A DNA stretch of 32,098 nt from assembly GCA_964402055.1 (NCBI GenBank), contig CAYOAV010000020.1, positions 1-32,098 of the forward strand. The letters run 5' to 3'. A program made the translations under genes and the position numbers. Under the pieces are notes generated by a model. The model searched no databases and had not been told where the DNA came from. It saw only the letters and a program-made list of their open reading frames with translations. Shown piece by piece: positions 24,456-32,069 of this stretch (positions are counted from its first letter, which is position 1; each line of letters starts with the position of its first letter). This stretch comes from UMGS363 sp964402055 (lineage in GTDB: Bacteria; Bacillota; Clostridia; Oscillospirales; Ruminococcaceae).

Positions 24456-24907
24456 AGATAGTCAATTATTTTGATCTGAATGAAAAGGAAAATATTTTCC
24501 GTCAGATAAAATCCTGCGACTGGATTTCTGCGAAATTTCTTGCGGAGCTTATTGAACAGGATAAATTTCAGGATATGCTCGGCGGAGGTAAGCTTTTTCT
24601 TATGCTTGATGAGGATAGGCTTGTTTCATTTTGTACTCTTGCAAAAAAGGATTGCATAAATGACGATAGCCTTTATCCATGGATAGGCTTTGTATTTACA
24701 GTTCCCGAATACCGTGGGAACAGATATAGCGGTCAGCTTATTGATTATGCCTTTGAAGAAGCGGAAAAGCAAGGCTTTGACAAGGTATATGTTGCAACTG
24801 ATCATATCGGACTTTATGAAAAATACGGCTTTGAATATATGGAAAACCACATTGATATTTATGGAGAGGACGGAAGAGTATACGTCAGAAAATCGGTTAA
24901 GCAGTAA
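24452..24907 (+). CDS. GNAT-family N-acetyltransferase
   Basis: A 151-residue acetyltransferase fold. The acetyl-CoA motif A is visible as VPEYRGNRYSGQLIDYA (84-100), and motif B ends with GLYEKYGFEYM (120-130). The substrate is unknown. The ATG overlaps the dtd stop in an ATGA arrangement, so translation is coupled. Its last 11 bases overlap the stop end of the opposing TetR-like gene. It is probably the last gene of the mannosidase operon; no terminator hairpin is evident after it. Confidence 0.85.
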   Translation: MKIVNYFDLNEKENIFRQIKSCDWISAKFLAELIEQDKFQDMLGGGKLFLMLDEDRLVSFCTLAKKDCINDDSLYPWIGFVFTVPEYRGNRYSGQLIDYAFEEAEKQGFDKVYVATDHIGLYEKYGFEYMENHIDIYGEDGRVYVRKSVKQ

Positions 24908-25063
24908 TGTTTAATATTGGCTCGATGACGGATAAAAACATTTCCGCAAGCTGTTCGGGAGCTTGCTTCATATTCCCTGATACCCACCAATTGACCGTTT
25001 CAACAAAGGACGAGGAAATATGATTGACAAGGAAATCCTGCGGCAGCTTTGATATATCCGCTT
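24897..25063 (-). pseudogene. C-terminal fragment of a TetR-type regulator
   Basis: On the minus strand, a frame ending at TAA (24899-24897) encodes about 55 residues including DFLVNHISSSF, ETVNWWVSG and EQLAEMFLSVIEP, which look like the ligand domain of a TetR/AcrR regulator. The N-terminal HTH half is absent: upstream (to the right) the same DNA codes for a P-type ATPase on the other strand. The right boundary is approximate (25040-25065). It may be a misassembly rather than a real truncation. Confidence 0.6.
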
Positions 25064-25479
25064 CCAAGGTAGGCGAGGACAGCTCATTGCAGAAGCTTAT
25101 CCGTATGGTTCAGGAGGCAGAGGATAAAAAAGCTCCCACGGCGAGAATAGCGGATAAAGCCGCAAGCTGGCTTGTTCCTGCCGCTTTGGTGATAGCTGTT
25201 ATTGCAGGTGTTGTGACGCAGGATATTGTCCGTGCGGTAACGGTTCTTGTTGTTTTTTGTCCTTGTGCGTTGGTGCTTGCAACTCCAACGGCTATTATGG
25301 CGGCTATTGGTCAGGCGACAAAGCACGGCGTTATCATAAAATCAGGCGAAGCATTGGAGAAAATGGGCAAGGCTGATACAATTGCTTTCGATAAAACAGG
25401 TACATTGACTTACGGCAGAATGGAAGTATGCGATGTTATTCCACTCTTAGATGAAAAGGACGAAAATTCGCTTTTATCG
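25042..25479 (+). pseudogene. heavy-metal P1B-type ATPase, internal fragment before gap
   Basis: The frame encodes GSFDI, then KVGEDSSLQKL, a pair of hydrophobic stretches, the metal-site CPC in VVFCPCALVLATP (near 25258-25266) and the phosphorylation motif DKTGTLT. This is the middle of a Zn/Cd/Cu-type efflux ATPase. The N-terminal 250 or more residues are missing, replaced by a TetR fragment on the opposite strand. The 3' side ends in the 100-N gap. The protein would pump metal ions at the cell membrane; the specific ion is not clear from CPC alone. Confidence 0.8.
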
Positions 25480-25579
25480 NNNNNNNNNNNNNNNNNNNNN
25501 NNNNNNNNNNNNNNNNNNNNNNNNNNNNNNNNNNNNNNNNNNNNNNNNNNNNNNNNNNNNNNNNNNNNNNNNNNNNNNN
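25480..25579. other. assembly gap (100 N)
   Basis: Exactly 100 N, a placeholder length. The ATPase pieces on either side are missing an estimated 200 or more residues between DKTGTLT and the C-terminus, so the real gap is probably larger than 100 bp. Confidence 0.95.
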
Positions 25580-25733
25580 AAGCATCACACTTTCCATGTG
25601 CATAAATTTTATCGCAGTTACGCTTTCTGTCCTTGGTTTATTGAATCCGACTACGGGAGCATTGGTACATAATGCAGGCTCATGCTTTGTTGTGCTGATT
25701 GCGGCATTGCTGTATGACAGGAAATTTGAGTAA
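25580..25733 (+). pseudogene. heavy-metal P1B-type ATPase, C-terminal fragment after gap
   Basis: Fifty residues before a TAA stop: SITLSMCINFIAVTLSVLG, NPTTGALVHNAGS and ALLYDRKFE. The NPxxGALxHNxGS block is the conserved last-helix region of heavy-metal P-type ATPases. It therefore very likely belongs to the same gene as the fragment before the gap, although the reading frame across the gap cannot be checked. Confidence 0.8.
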
Positions 25734-25773
25734 AAATAGCACCGTACAATGCCATTATGGTTTTTGTACGGTG
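25734..25773 (-). terminator. terminator of the two-component/ABC operon, overlapping the kinase 3' end
   Basis: A 9-bp perfect stem, TGTACGGTG with CACCGTACA (25773-25765 with 25748-25740 on the minus strand). A U-rich tail (CTATTTTT) follows on that strand. The histidine kinase stop codon lies in the hairpin loop. On the plus strand the tail is GTTGATATT, so it is a weaker terminator for the ATPase. Confidence 0.75.
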
Positions 25774-26660
25774 TTGATATTCTGTGTTTTAAACCTTATC
25801 TCCATTATAAGCCTTCCGTCAGTGTATGAAGCGGTTATTTTGCCACCCATACGCTCAGTGAGAAGCTTTGCTATTGAAAGTCCAAGTCCTGTTGAGCGGC
25901 GGTTATCCTCAACTGAGTAAAATCTGTCAAAAAGCCGTCCGACAGCTACTGGGTCAAGTCTTGGTGCGGAATTTGAAAATATAACCGTTCCGTCATCAAA
26001 CATTTTCACGGAAAAATCTCCCGATGAATACTTCAATGCGTTGCTTATCATATTTGAAAAAATACGGTTCGCCGCATTCGGGTCAAGCTCAAGATAAACA
26101 GGTTTGTCGGGTAGACTTATTTCAGGTGTTATCCCTTTTTCACGCATTGCCGCATAAAATGAGAGCAGACATTCTTCAAGTATACGAACAGCGTCAGTTT
26201 TTTCAATTTTCATCTCCTGTTCGGCGGCAACAATGCTGTATCGGAAAAGCTCCTCTGTAAGCTGGGTCATCGCCTTTGTCCTGCTTCGTATCCTTGTAAG
26301 GTATTCCTCTGCGGCAACGCTTTTTTCCTCTCTTTCAAGCAGGTCAAGGCAGCCGTTTATCGCCGTAAGAGGTGTACGCAGGTCATGTGAAATATTAGTG
26401 ATTGCTTCTTTAAGCTCTGTATCGCCACGACGATAGCGGCGGCGTTCCTCACGGAGCTGCTTTAACTCGGTATTCAACTCCGAAGCAAGCCTGCACATAT
26501 TCTTATCTCTTGAAGATATTGTTATAAGTATGTTCGTATCGGTTTTTATTATATCGCAAAGCTGTTCAGCTATTTCACTTGCTGATTTTTTTATCAGATA
26601 AAGCTTTATGCCGAGTGCTATAGCAATTATTAGCAGAGCGATAATTACCAATACGAACAT
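25755..26660 (-). CDS. histidine kinase with minimal sensor
   Basis: A 301-residue membrane histidine kinase. There is one N-terminal transmembrane helix (about 2-23), then a charged linker and a HisKA domain with phospho-acceptor H92 in ISHDLRTPL. The HATPase_c domain has the N-box (NRIFSNMISNALKYS), F-box LFDRF and G-box GLGLSIAKL. There is almost no extracellular part, so like BceS-type kinases it may sense through a membrane partner such as the ABC permease encoded just upstream. The last residues are encoded by the terminator hairpin, and the stop is in its loop. It is the last gene of the RR-ABC-permease-HK cassette, 12 bp after the permease. Confidence 0.9.
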   Translation of the reverse strand: MFVLVIIALLIIAIALGIKLYLIKKSASEIAEQLCDIIKTDTNILITISSRDKNMCRLASELNTELKQLREERRRYRRGDTELKEAITNISHDLRTPLTAINGCLDLLEREEKSVAAEEYLTRIRSRTKAMTQLTEELFRYSIVAAEQEMKIEKTDAVRILEECLLSFYAAMREKGITPEISLPDKPVYLELDPNAANRIFSNMISNALKYSSGDFSVKMFDDGTVIFSNSAPRLDPVAVGRLFDRFYSVEDNRRSTGLGLSIAKLLTERMGGKITASYTDGRLIMEIRFKTQNINTVQKP

Positions 26661-26672
26661 TTTTATCTCTCC

Positions 26673-27485
26673 TTATGAAATATTACGTTTATAAAATATT
26701 TTACAGCCTGTAAATGTTATCAAAGCTAAAATAAGTACGGAATATATCGGATAGAGTGTTATATGCTGACATTCTCCGCTTTGAATCAGAATAAGCTGCC
26801 CTGATGGGATAATATCAAGAAAAATTTCAAGTACTGTTCGGAATATGCCGCTGACATATGCAGGATTTTTTATATAATTTCCGTATTCAATGCCGTCCTG
26901 CGTTATGGTTATTCCGTCATAGGTCATTTCAGGTTCAAGAAGCTGATTATAAGCATAATTTGCCACAACTATCATCAGCAGAGCAATGATTATACATACA
27001 ACAGCGTTTACAGCCTTGTTCGGGCAGTTTGTACTTATCGCTGTAAAAAATGCCGCATAAACCATAGACGAAAGTAATGCACAGCATATTTTCACTAATG
27101 AAATATTTCCAAGACCTAACAGGAAATATCCGAGCGAGCAGGTCATAATTATATGAACGGCAAGAATTATCAGCGTGAAAATCATATTTATGATAAGATA
27201 TGAAAAATAAACGCTTTTTCTGTTATGCCCGATAATAAGCTTGTTTCGGATAGTGCCGTCTGAATATTCCGTTCCGAGCGTAAGACTTATGCCGACAGCA
27301 GAGAAAATGCCGATGAGTTGATAAAAATTAAAAAAGATATCGGAAACATATTCGGGAGCGTTTTCATTCTGCGGATAATTTGACAGAACTATTAAGCTTG
27401 AAATAATAATAGCCGCAATGATTGTAATTCTGAAGACATTGCTTTTGAAAAGTCGGGAAAATCCTGCATAAAGAAGCTTATTCAT
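26673..27485 (-). CDS. ABC-2 type transporter permease
   Basis: A 270-residue integral membrane protein with about six hydrophobic helices. The block GTEYSDGTIRNKL after the second helix is typical of ABC-2 permeases linked to lantibiotic/bacitracin-type exporters. I chose the ATG at 27485 because GGGAGG lies 8 bases upstream and it overlaps the ATPase stop as ATGAATAA. The frame is open farther back to 27542, but that would overlap the ATPase by 65 bp. It should form the transporter with the adjacent ATPase. A larger extracytoplasmic loop lies at about 185-225. Substrate unknown. Confidence 0.88.
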   Translation of the reverse strand: MNKLLYAGFSRLFKSNVFRITIIAAIIISSLIVLSNYPQNENAPEYVSDIFFNFYQLIGIFSAVGISLTLGTEYSDGTIRNKLIIGHNRKSVYFSYLIINMIFTLIILAVHIIMTCSLGYFLLGLGNISLVKICCALLSSMVYAAFFTAISTNCPNKAVNAVVCIIIALLMIVVANYAYNQLLEPEMTYDGITITQDGIEYGNYIKNPAYVSGIFRTVLEIFLDIIPSGQLILIQSGECQHITLYPIYSVLILALITFTGCKIFYKRNIS

Positions 27486-28392
27486 GGCTTTCACCTCCCA
27501 CAAGAGAGATAAAGTAGCTTTCAAGGCTTTCATCACGCTCATTCAAGCTGAGTATTTCACATTTCTTTTCCGAAAGAGCCGCCGCAAGATTTGTTATGTT
27601 CAGCTTTGCGTAAATATCGACTGATTTATCGGAAATAATGCTGTATTCAATGCCCATATCGTCAAGCACCTGTGAAAGTGCGGTAATGCTTGTAACCTCG
27701 GCTCTGATACATTTCCTGCAGGCTTTGTCAAGCTCCTCGGAACTTAATTCCTTGACAGTCCTGCCGTTGTCAATAATGCCGTAATGCGTTGCAAGGCGTG
27801 AAAGCTCATCAAGAATATGGCTTGAAATAAGTACGGTCATCTGCTTTTCACGGTTAAGCTTCATTATCAGCTCCCTTATTTCAACGATACCCTGCGGGTC
27901 AAGACCGTTTATCGGTTCGTCAAGTACAATAAAATCGGGATCCCCTGCAAGAGCAATAGCAATTCCAAGCCTCTGCTTCATACCGAGGGAGAAATTCCGA
28001 GCCTTTTTCTTCCCTGTATTTTCCAGTCCGACAAGCTGTAAAAGTTCGTTAATTCCGTCATATGATGGCATACCAAGGAGCTTATACTGATGCCTGATAT
28101 TTTCCTCGGCAGTCATATCCATATAAATTGACGGAGCTTCAACGATCGCTCCCATTCTTCGCCGAGCCTTGGAAATATCAGCACTGCCGCTGTTTATTCC
28201 ATAGAGCGTATAATCGCCCGAGGTCGGGTGCTGTAAGCCGCAGATAAGACGTATAAGCGTGGTTTTCCCTGCACCATTCCTGCCGACAAGACCGTAAACA
28301 GAGCCTTTCGGGATATTTAGGGTCAGTCCGTTCAAAGCCTGAAAGCTCTTGTATTTTTTGGTCAGGCTTCTTGTCTGTAAAACATACTCCAT
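27478..28392 (-). CDS. ABC transporter ATP-binding protein
   Basis: A 304-residue ATPase. Walker A is GRNGAGKT (37-44), signature FSLGMKQ (134-140, an LSGGQ variant common in this subfamily), Walker B FIVLDE (154-159) and switch H192. About 70 residues beyond the ATPase core form a C-terminal accessory domain, as in the CcmA/BcrA group of drug and lantibiotic exporters. AAAGGAGGT lies 7 bases before the ATG, a near-perfect ribosome site. It overlaps the permease start. The 80-bp space to the response regulator holds an inverted repeat but no usable promoter, so it is probably cotranscribed with the regulator. Confidence 0.93.
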   Translation of the reverse strand: MEYVLQTRSLTKKYKSFQALNGLTLNIPKGSVYGLVGRNGAGKTTLIRLICGLQHPTSGDYTLYGINSGSADISKARRRMGAIVEAPSIYMDMTAEENIRHQYKLLGMPSYDGINELLQLVGLENTGKKKARNFSLGMKQRLGIAIALAGDPDFIVLDEPINGLDPQGIVEIRELIMKLNREKQMTVLISSHILDELSRLATHYGIIDNGRTVKELSSEELDKACRKCIRAEVTSITALSQVLDDMGIEYSIISDKSVDIYAKLNITNLAAALSEKKCEILSLNERDESLESYFISLVGGESHE

Positions 28393-28405
28393 AAAGATTA
28401 CCTCC

Positions 28406-28442
28406 TTTGACTTTATACATATTTTACAGCAAGGAAGTCAAA
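28406..28442. repeat. 8-bp inverted repeat between regulator and ABC genes
   Basis: TTTGACTT (28406-28413) and AAGTCAAA (28435-28442) are exact complements 21 bases apart. The left arm touches the ABC gene ribosome site, so the repeat could be a regulator site or a stem that hides the ribosome site. It is short and may be chance. Confidence 0.4.
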
Positions 28443-28472
28443 AAATCAGTAAAGAAAAGTGTCAGGATTTCG

Positions 28473-29141
28473 TCAAGATTTTCCATTTAGTTTAAAGCCT
28501 ATTCCCCAGACTGTTTCAATACGGTCAATTCCGTCAGCGGCTTGTATTTTTTTACGCAGATTGCTTATATGCTGTTTAAGGGAACGCTCCGTGCAGTCGG
28601 GAGTGTCAAGGCTTATCCTGTCGAGTATCACGCTCTTTGATATAGCATGGTCAGGGTTTTCCATAAGCAAGCGTAGAACAGCATATTCCGTCCGTGTCAG
28701 ATGTATGGTTTTTTCTCCGATATAAAGCGTCATATCGTCGGTGTCAAGCTTCATATCAGCGGCGGTTATGATATTCCCGTCAATATGCTGTTCGGCTTTT
28801 CGCAGCTGAACGGATATTCTTGCAAGAAGCTCATTTGTATCGAATGGCTTTGTCATATAATCAGCCGCACCGCCGAGAAGCAGACGAACCTTGTCGTTCA
28901 CATCTGCCCTTGCGGATAAAACTATCGTCGGGATATTATGAATATGTTCAAGAACCTCTTCGCCTGAAATGCCTGGGAGCATAAGGTCAAGCAGAATAAG
29001 TGAGGGTCTGTTTTTTTCAAGCAGATAAAGAGCCTCTGTTCCCGAATAGGCACGCAGAACCTCATAATTTTCCCTTTTGAGCAGGTCGCAGAGCATATCT
29101 CCTATATCAATATCATCTTCAATTACAGCTATTTTAATCAT
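28473..29141 (-). CDS. OmpR-family response regulator
   Basis: A 222-residue regulator. The receiver domain has acidic D9/D10, phospho-acceptor D52 (LLDLMLPG), S76 and K98 (TKPF). The C-terminal winged helix runs from about 125, with LTRTEYAVL and the ending ETVWGIGFKL. It is presumably phosphorylated by the short histidine kinase at the other end of the cassette and controls the ABC transporter. The ATG at 29141 follows GAGG by 5 bases. Its promoter region is lost in the 100-N gap that begins 17 bases upstream. Confidence 0.93.
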   Translation of the reverse strand: MIKIAVIEDDIDIGDMLCDLLKRENYEVLRAYSGTEALYLLEKNRPSLILLDLMLPGISGEEVLEHIHNIPTIVLSARADVNDKVRLLLGGAADYMTKPFDTNELLARISVQLRKAEQHIDGNIITAADMKLDTDDMTLYIGEKTIHLTRTEYAVLRLLMENPDHAISKSVILDRISLDTPDCTERSLKQHISNLRKKIQAADGIDRIETVWGIGFKLNGKS

Positions 29142-29158
29142 ATTTTCCTCAATAAAAA

Positions 29159-29258
29159 NNNNNNNNNNNNNNNNNNNNNNNNNNNNNNNNNNNNNNNNNN
29201 NNNNNNNNNNNNNNNNNNNNNNNNNNNNNNNNNNNNNNNNNNNNNNNNNNNNNNNNNN
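29159..29258. other. assembly gap (100 N)
   Basis: Exactly 100 N between the response-regulator leader and the 3' end of ackA. It removes the last dozen or so codons of ackA, any terminator, and the regulator promoter. The true length is unknown. Confidence 0.95.
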
Positions 29259-30421
29259 AGAAGCTCTTCGTTGGTCGGAACTACCCATACCTCAACCCTT
29301 GAATCGGGAGCGGAGATCTTTATAAGCTCGCCTCTTGTGGATTTATTCTTTTCAGTATCAAGCTTTATGCCGAAATATTCCATTTCCTTGCATACGCCCT
29401 CACGAACCTCCCAAGCGTTTTCACCGATACCGCCTGTGAAAAGTACAGCGTCAAGTCCGTTCATAACAGCGGCATATGAGCCGATATATTTCTTGATCTG
29501 ATACTGGAGCATTTCAGTAGCGAGAATTGCACGCTTATCGCCCTTTTCAGCGGCGGCGGTAATATCACGGTTATCGCTTGAAATACCCGAAACTCCGAGG
29601 AAGCCCGATTTTTTATTCATATATTCGCTCATCTGTGAAGCAGTGAAGCCGTGTTTTTCCTGAATGTATGTAACAGCGGAAGGGTCAACCGCACCTGTTC
29701 TTGTTCCCATAAGAACGCCGTCAAGCGGAGTGAATCCCATTGATGTATCAACCGACTTGCCGCCGTCAACAGCTGTGATAGACGAGCCGTTTCCAAGGTG
29801 GCAGGAAACTATCTTCAAGTCCTTGATATCCTTGCCCATAGCCTCTGCGAGTGCGGCGGAAACAAAACGGTGAGATGTTCCGTGGAAGCCGTATTTTCTG
29901 ACATGATAATTTTCATAATCTTCATATGGAAGACCATACATAAATGCCTTTTCCGGCATAGTCTGGTGGAAAGCAGTATCGAATACAGCAACCATAGGTA
30001 CACCCTCGGGAAGAACCTTTTTGCAAGCACGGAGTGCAAGTGCGTGAGGGTGGTTATGAACAGGAGCAAGCTCGGACATATCGTCGATTTTATCAATAAC
30101 TTCATCGGTAACCTTTGTAGTATGGTCGTAAACCTCTGCACCCTGAACGATTCTGTGTCCGACAGCGGAAATCTCGCTCATTGACTTGATAACGGAAGCC
30201 TCGCCTGTTGTAAGAACCTCAACAAGCTTTGAAAAAGCCTCGGTGTGGGTCGGGAAAGAGCAATCCTCATCAACCCTTCTTCCATCGAAGGTCTTATGTG
30301 AGATATGACCGTCAATGCCGATACGGTCGCAGTTGCCCTTTGCGATAACGCTCTCATCGTCCATATTGAGGAGCTGATATTTAAGTGAGGAGCTGCCTGC
30401 GTTTACTACTAAAATTAACAT
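29259..30421 (-). CDS. ackA: acetate kinase (3' end lost in gap)
   Basis: Interconverts acetate plus ATP with acetyl phosphate plus ADP, the ATP-yielding last step of acetate fermentation. The first 387 residues are present of about 400. N7 is in VVNAGSSSLK, R90 in VGHRIV, D148 in FDTAFH, H180 in YGFHGTSH and the phosphate loop in HLGNGSS (208-214); ATP-binding FTGGIGENA lies later. The visible end, PTNEEL, is close to the normal C-terminus. I start at the ATG at 30421, the usual MxxLVVNAGSSS position, with AAAGGA 9 bases upstream; an ATG at 30439 is in frame but overlaps that site. No pta gene is seen. It is divergent from tmcAL. Confidence 0.96.
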
Positions 30422-30470
30422 ATGTTCCAATCCTTTCATATAGTCAAATCCCCGAAATATAAAAAAAGAC

Positions 30471-30499
30471 TTGACAAAACTCTATTAATCTTATATTAT
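30471..30499 (+). promoter_or_regulatory. tmcAL promoter
   Basis: TTGACA (30471-30476), a 17-base spacer, TATTAT (30494-30499). The expected start is near 30506, leaving a leader of about 100 nucleotides with two hairpins. I could not place a convincing ackA promoter on the opposite strand in the same 185-bp region. Confidence 0.7.
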
Positions 30500-30510
30500 T
30501 ACTTTATACG

Positions 30511-30584
30511 GCAAAAATCAAGTGGATTGAAATATCTTTAGATTTTTGCAACAATTTGTCCATATTTAAAGAAAAACCTATGGA
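30511..30584 (+). promoter_or_regulatory. structured leader of tmcAL
   Basis: Two stems in the predicted 5' UTR: GCAAAAATC (30511-30519) with GATTTTTGC (30541-30549), 9 bp perfect, and TCCATA (30559-30564) with TATGGA (30579-30584). The ribosome site GGAGG (30593-30597) follows and is left free. There is no T-run after the first stem. It is not a riboswitch class I recognise. Confidence 0.45.
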
Positions 30585-30606
30585 TAAAAAATGGAGGAAC
30601 AAAAGA

Positions 30607-31878
30607 ATGAAAACATACGGAATAATCTGTGAATACAATCCTTTCCATAACGGTCATATCTATCAGATCGAGGAAACTAAAAAGCATGGTGCGGATCATA
30701 TCGTCTGCATTATGAGCGGTAACTACGTCCAGAGGGGCGATGTTGCCATTATTGATAAATTCAAAAGAGCGCAGATAGCTGTTGATAACGGAGCTGACCT
30801 TGTTATCGAAATGCCTGTTGCATATTCTCTCGCAAGTGCGGAGTATTTTGCCCGTGCAGGCGTGATGATGCTTGCGGCTCTCGGCTGTGTTGACGGTATC
30901 TCATTCGGAAGTGAATGCGGCGATATAGAGCTTCTCCGCAATGCCGCAATGGCAACCTTTACAGCAGGAACTCCCGAAAAGCTCAAGCCTTATCTTGAAA
31001 AGGGAATGAATTACCCCGAAGCTTTACAGCAGAGCATTTCCACCGAGCATGGCCCTATTATCGGCGGTGTTTTTGATGCTCCTAACAATACCCTTGCAGT
31101 TGAGTATCTCCGTGCAATGAAGGTTCTCGGAGTTGATTTTGATACCTTTACCGTTAAGCGTACAGGTGCATTGCATGACAGCGATACAGCGGAAAACGGC
31201 TTCGCAAGCGGTTCAAAGCTCCGTGAAATGATAGAGAACGGCGAGGATATAAGTGCGTTCGTTCCCGAAGCTATGGCTAAGGCTGTCGAGGAATATGACG
31301 AAGCCGATCATCTTGCATATTTCGATAATCTTGAGCGTGAGCTTCTCTATATTTTGAGAACAGCAACACCTAAATTCATCTCGGAGGTTCCCGATATAGC
31401 ACAGGGAGTTGAAAACCGTATTTCACAAATGGGCAAGGCTTCAAATTCCGTTGAGGATTTCCTTAAAATGGTTGATACAAAGCGTTATACACAGGCAAAA
31501 TTCCGCCGTGCATTGCTCAATATGTATCTTGGAATAAAGAAAACTGACCTGCTTATCCCTCCTGCATTCGGAAGAATACTTGCATTCAATGAAAAGGGGA
31601 CAGAGATAATCAAAGCGGCGGCGGCTAACGCAGAAGCGGCTAACGAGCGTATCAAAGCGGCAGAGGAAAACCCCGAGCTTGCAAATCCGATGGATAAATT
31701 CCTTATTCCGTTCTCCAGCTCGCTCCGTGACTTGCTTGATAAGTTCAAGGTGCCACAGCTTGTGCGTCAGGCGGAGCTTGCTTGCCGCAGTACAGACCTT
31801 TATATGCTCGCTTCAAGGGATATCCGTCCATGTGCGGCTGATTTTACAACAAAAATTGAAATTCAGGGAAAAGAGTAA
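30607..31878 (+). CDS. tmcAL: tRNA(Met) cytidine acetate ligase (TmcAL)
   Basis: A 423-residue enzyme of the YlbM/TmcAL family. TmcAL activates acetate with ATP to acetyl-AMP and forms N4-acetylcytidine at the wobble position of elongator tRNA-Met. The nucleotidyltransferase motif NPFHNGH (11-17, HxGH form) and the following SGNYVQRGD block (37-45) are clear, as is GSECGD near 101. Length is normal for the family. GGAGG lies 9 bases before the ATG at 30607; in-frame ATG 30580 and TTG 30556 lack such a site. It is divergent from acetate kinase, so the two acetate-using genes share one intergenic region. Confidence 0.9.
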   Translation: MKTYGIICEYNPFHNGHIYQIEETKKHGADHIVCIMSGNYVQRGDVAIIDKFKRAQIAVDNGADLVIEMPVAYSLASAEYFARAGVMMLAALGCVDGISFGSECGDIELLRNAAMATFTAGTPEKLKPYLEKGMNYPEALQQSISTEHGPIIGGVFDAPNNTLAVEYLRAMKVLGVDFDTFTVKRTGALHDSDTAENGFASGSKLREMIENGEDISAFVPEAMAKAVEEYDEADHLAYFDNLERELLYILRTATPKFISEVPDIAQGVENRISQMGKASNSVEDFLKMVDTKRYTQAKFRRALLNMYLGIKKTDLLIPPAFGRILAFNEKGTEIIKAAAANAEAANERIKAAEENPELANPMDKFLIPFSSSLRDLLDKFKVPQLVRQAELACRSTDLYMLASRDIRPCAADFTTKIEIQGKE

Positions 31879-31962
31879 CAAATTTCAACATTTTGGCAAC
31901 ATTGTTTGAACAAAATATGCTGATATGTAATTAAATTGTAATATTTTTTGTCAAAAAAGCTA

Positions 31963-31991
31963 TTGCAATTGAAAAAGCAATGTGTTATAAT
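31963..31991 (+). promoter_or_regulatory. promoter of the last, partial gene
   Basis: TTGCAA (31963-31968), a 17-base spacer, TATAAT (31986-31991) with TGT before the -10. The expected start is near 31998, with a leader of about 70 nucleotides holding a small hairpin (TATGGT 32007-32012 with ACCATA 32020-32025). Confidence 0.75.
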
Positions 31992-32069
31992 ATGGTTGTG
32001 AACAATTATGGTTGGACGCACCATAGATTTTGATTAAGGTAAATTTAAACAAGAAAAGGAGATATTAAT

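Noticed and set aside
27485..27542. Longer start for the ABC permease
   Set aside because: It would overlap the ATPase gene by 65 bp; the ATG at 27485 has GGGAGG and overlaps the stop in the usual coupled manner.
28412..28441. Possible promoter TTGACT-N18-TATAAA (minus strand) for the ABC ATPase gene
   Set aside because: The transcript would start near 28405, inside the ribosome binding site at 28408-28401, so the message could not be translated normally.
31879..31962. Terminator after tmcAL
   Set aside because: A 6-bp ATTTTG/CAAAAT pairing and a later T-rich run exist but do not form a compact stem followed by a T-run.
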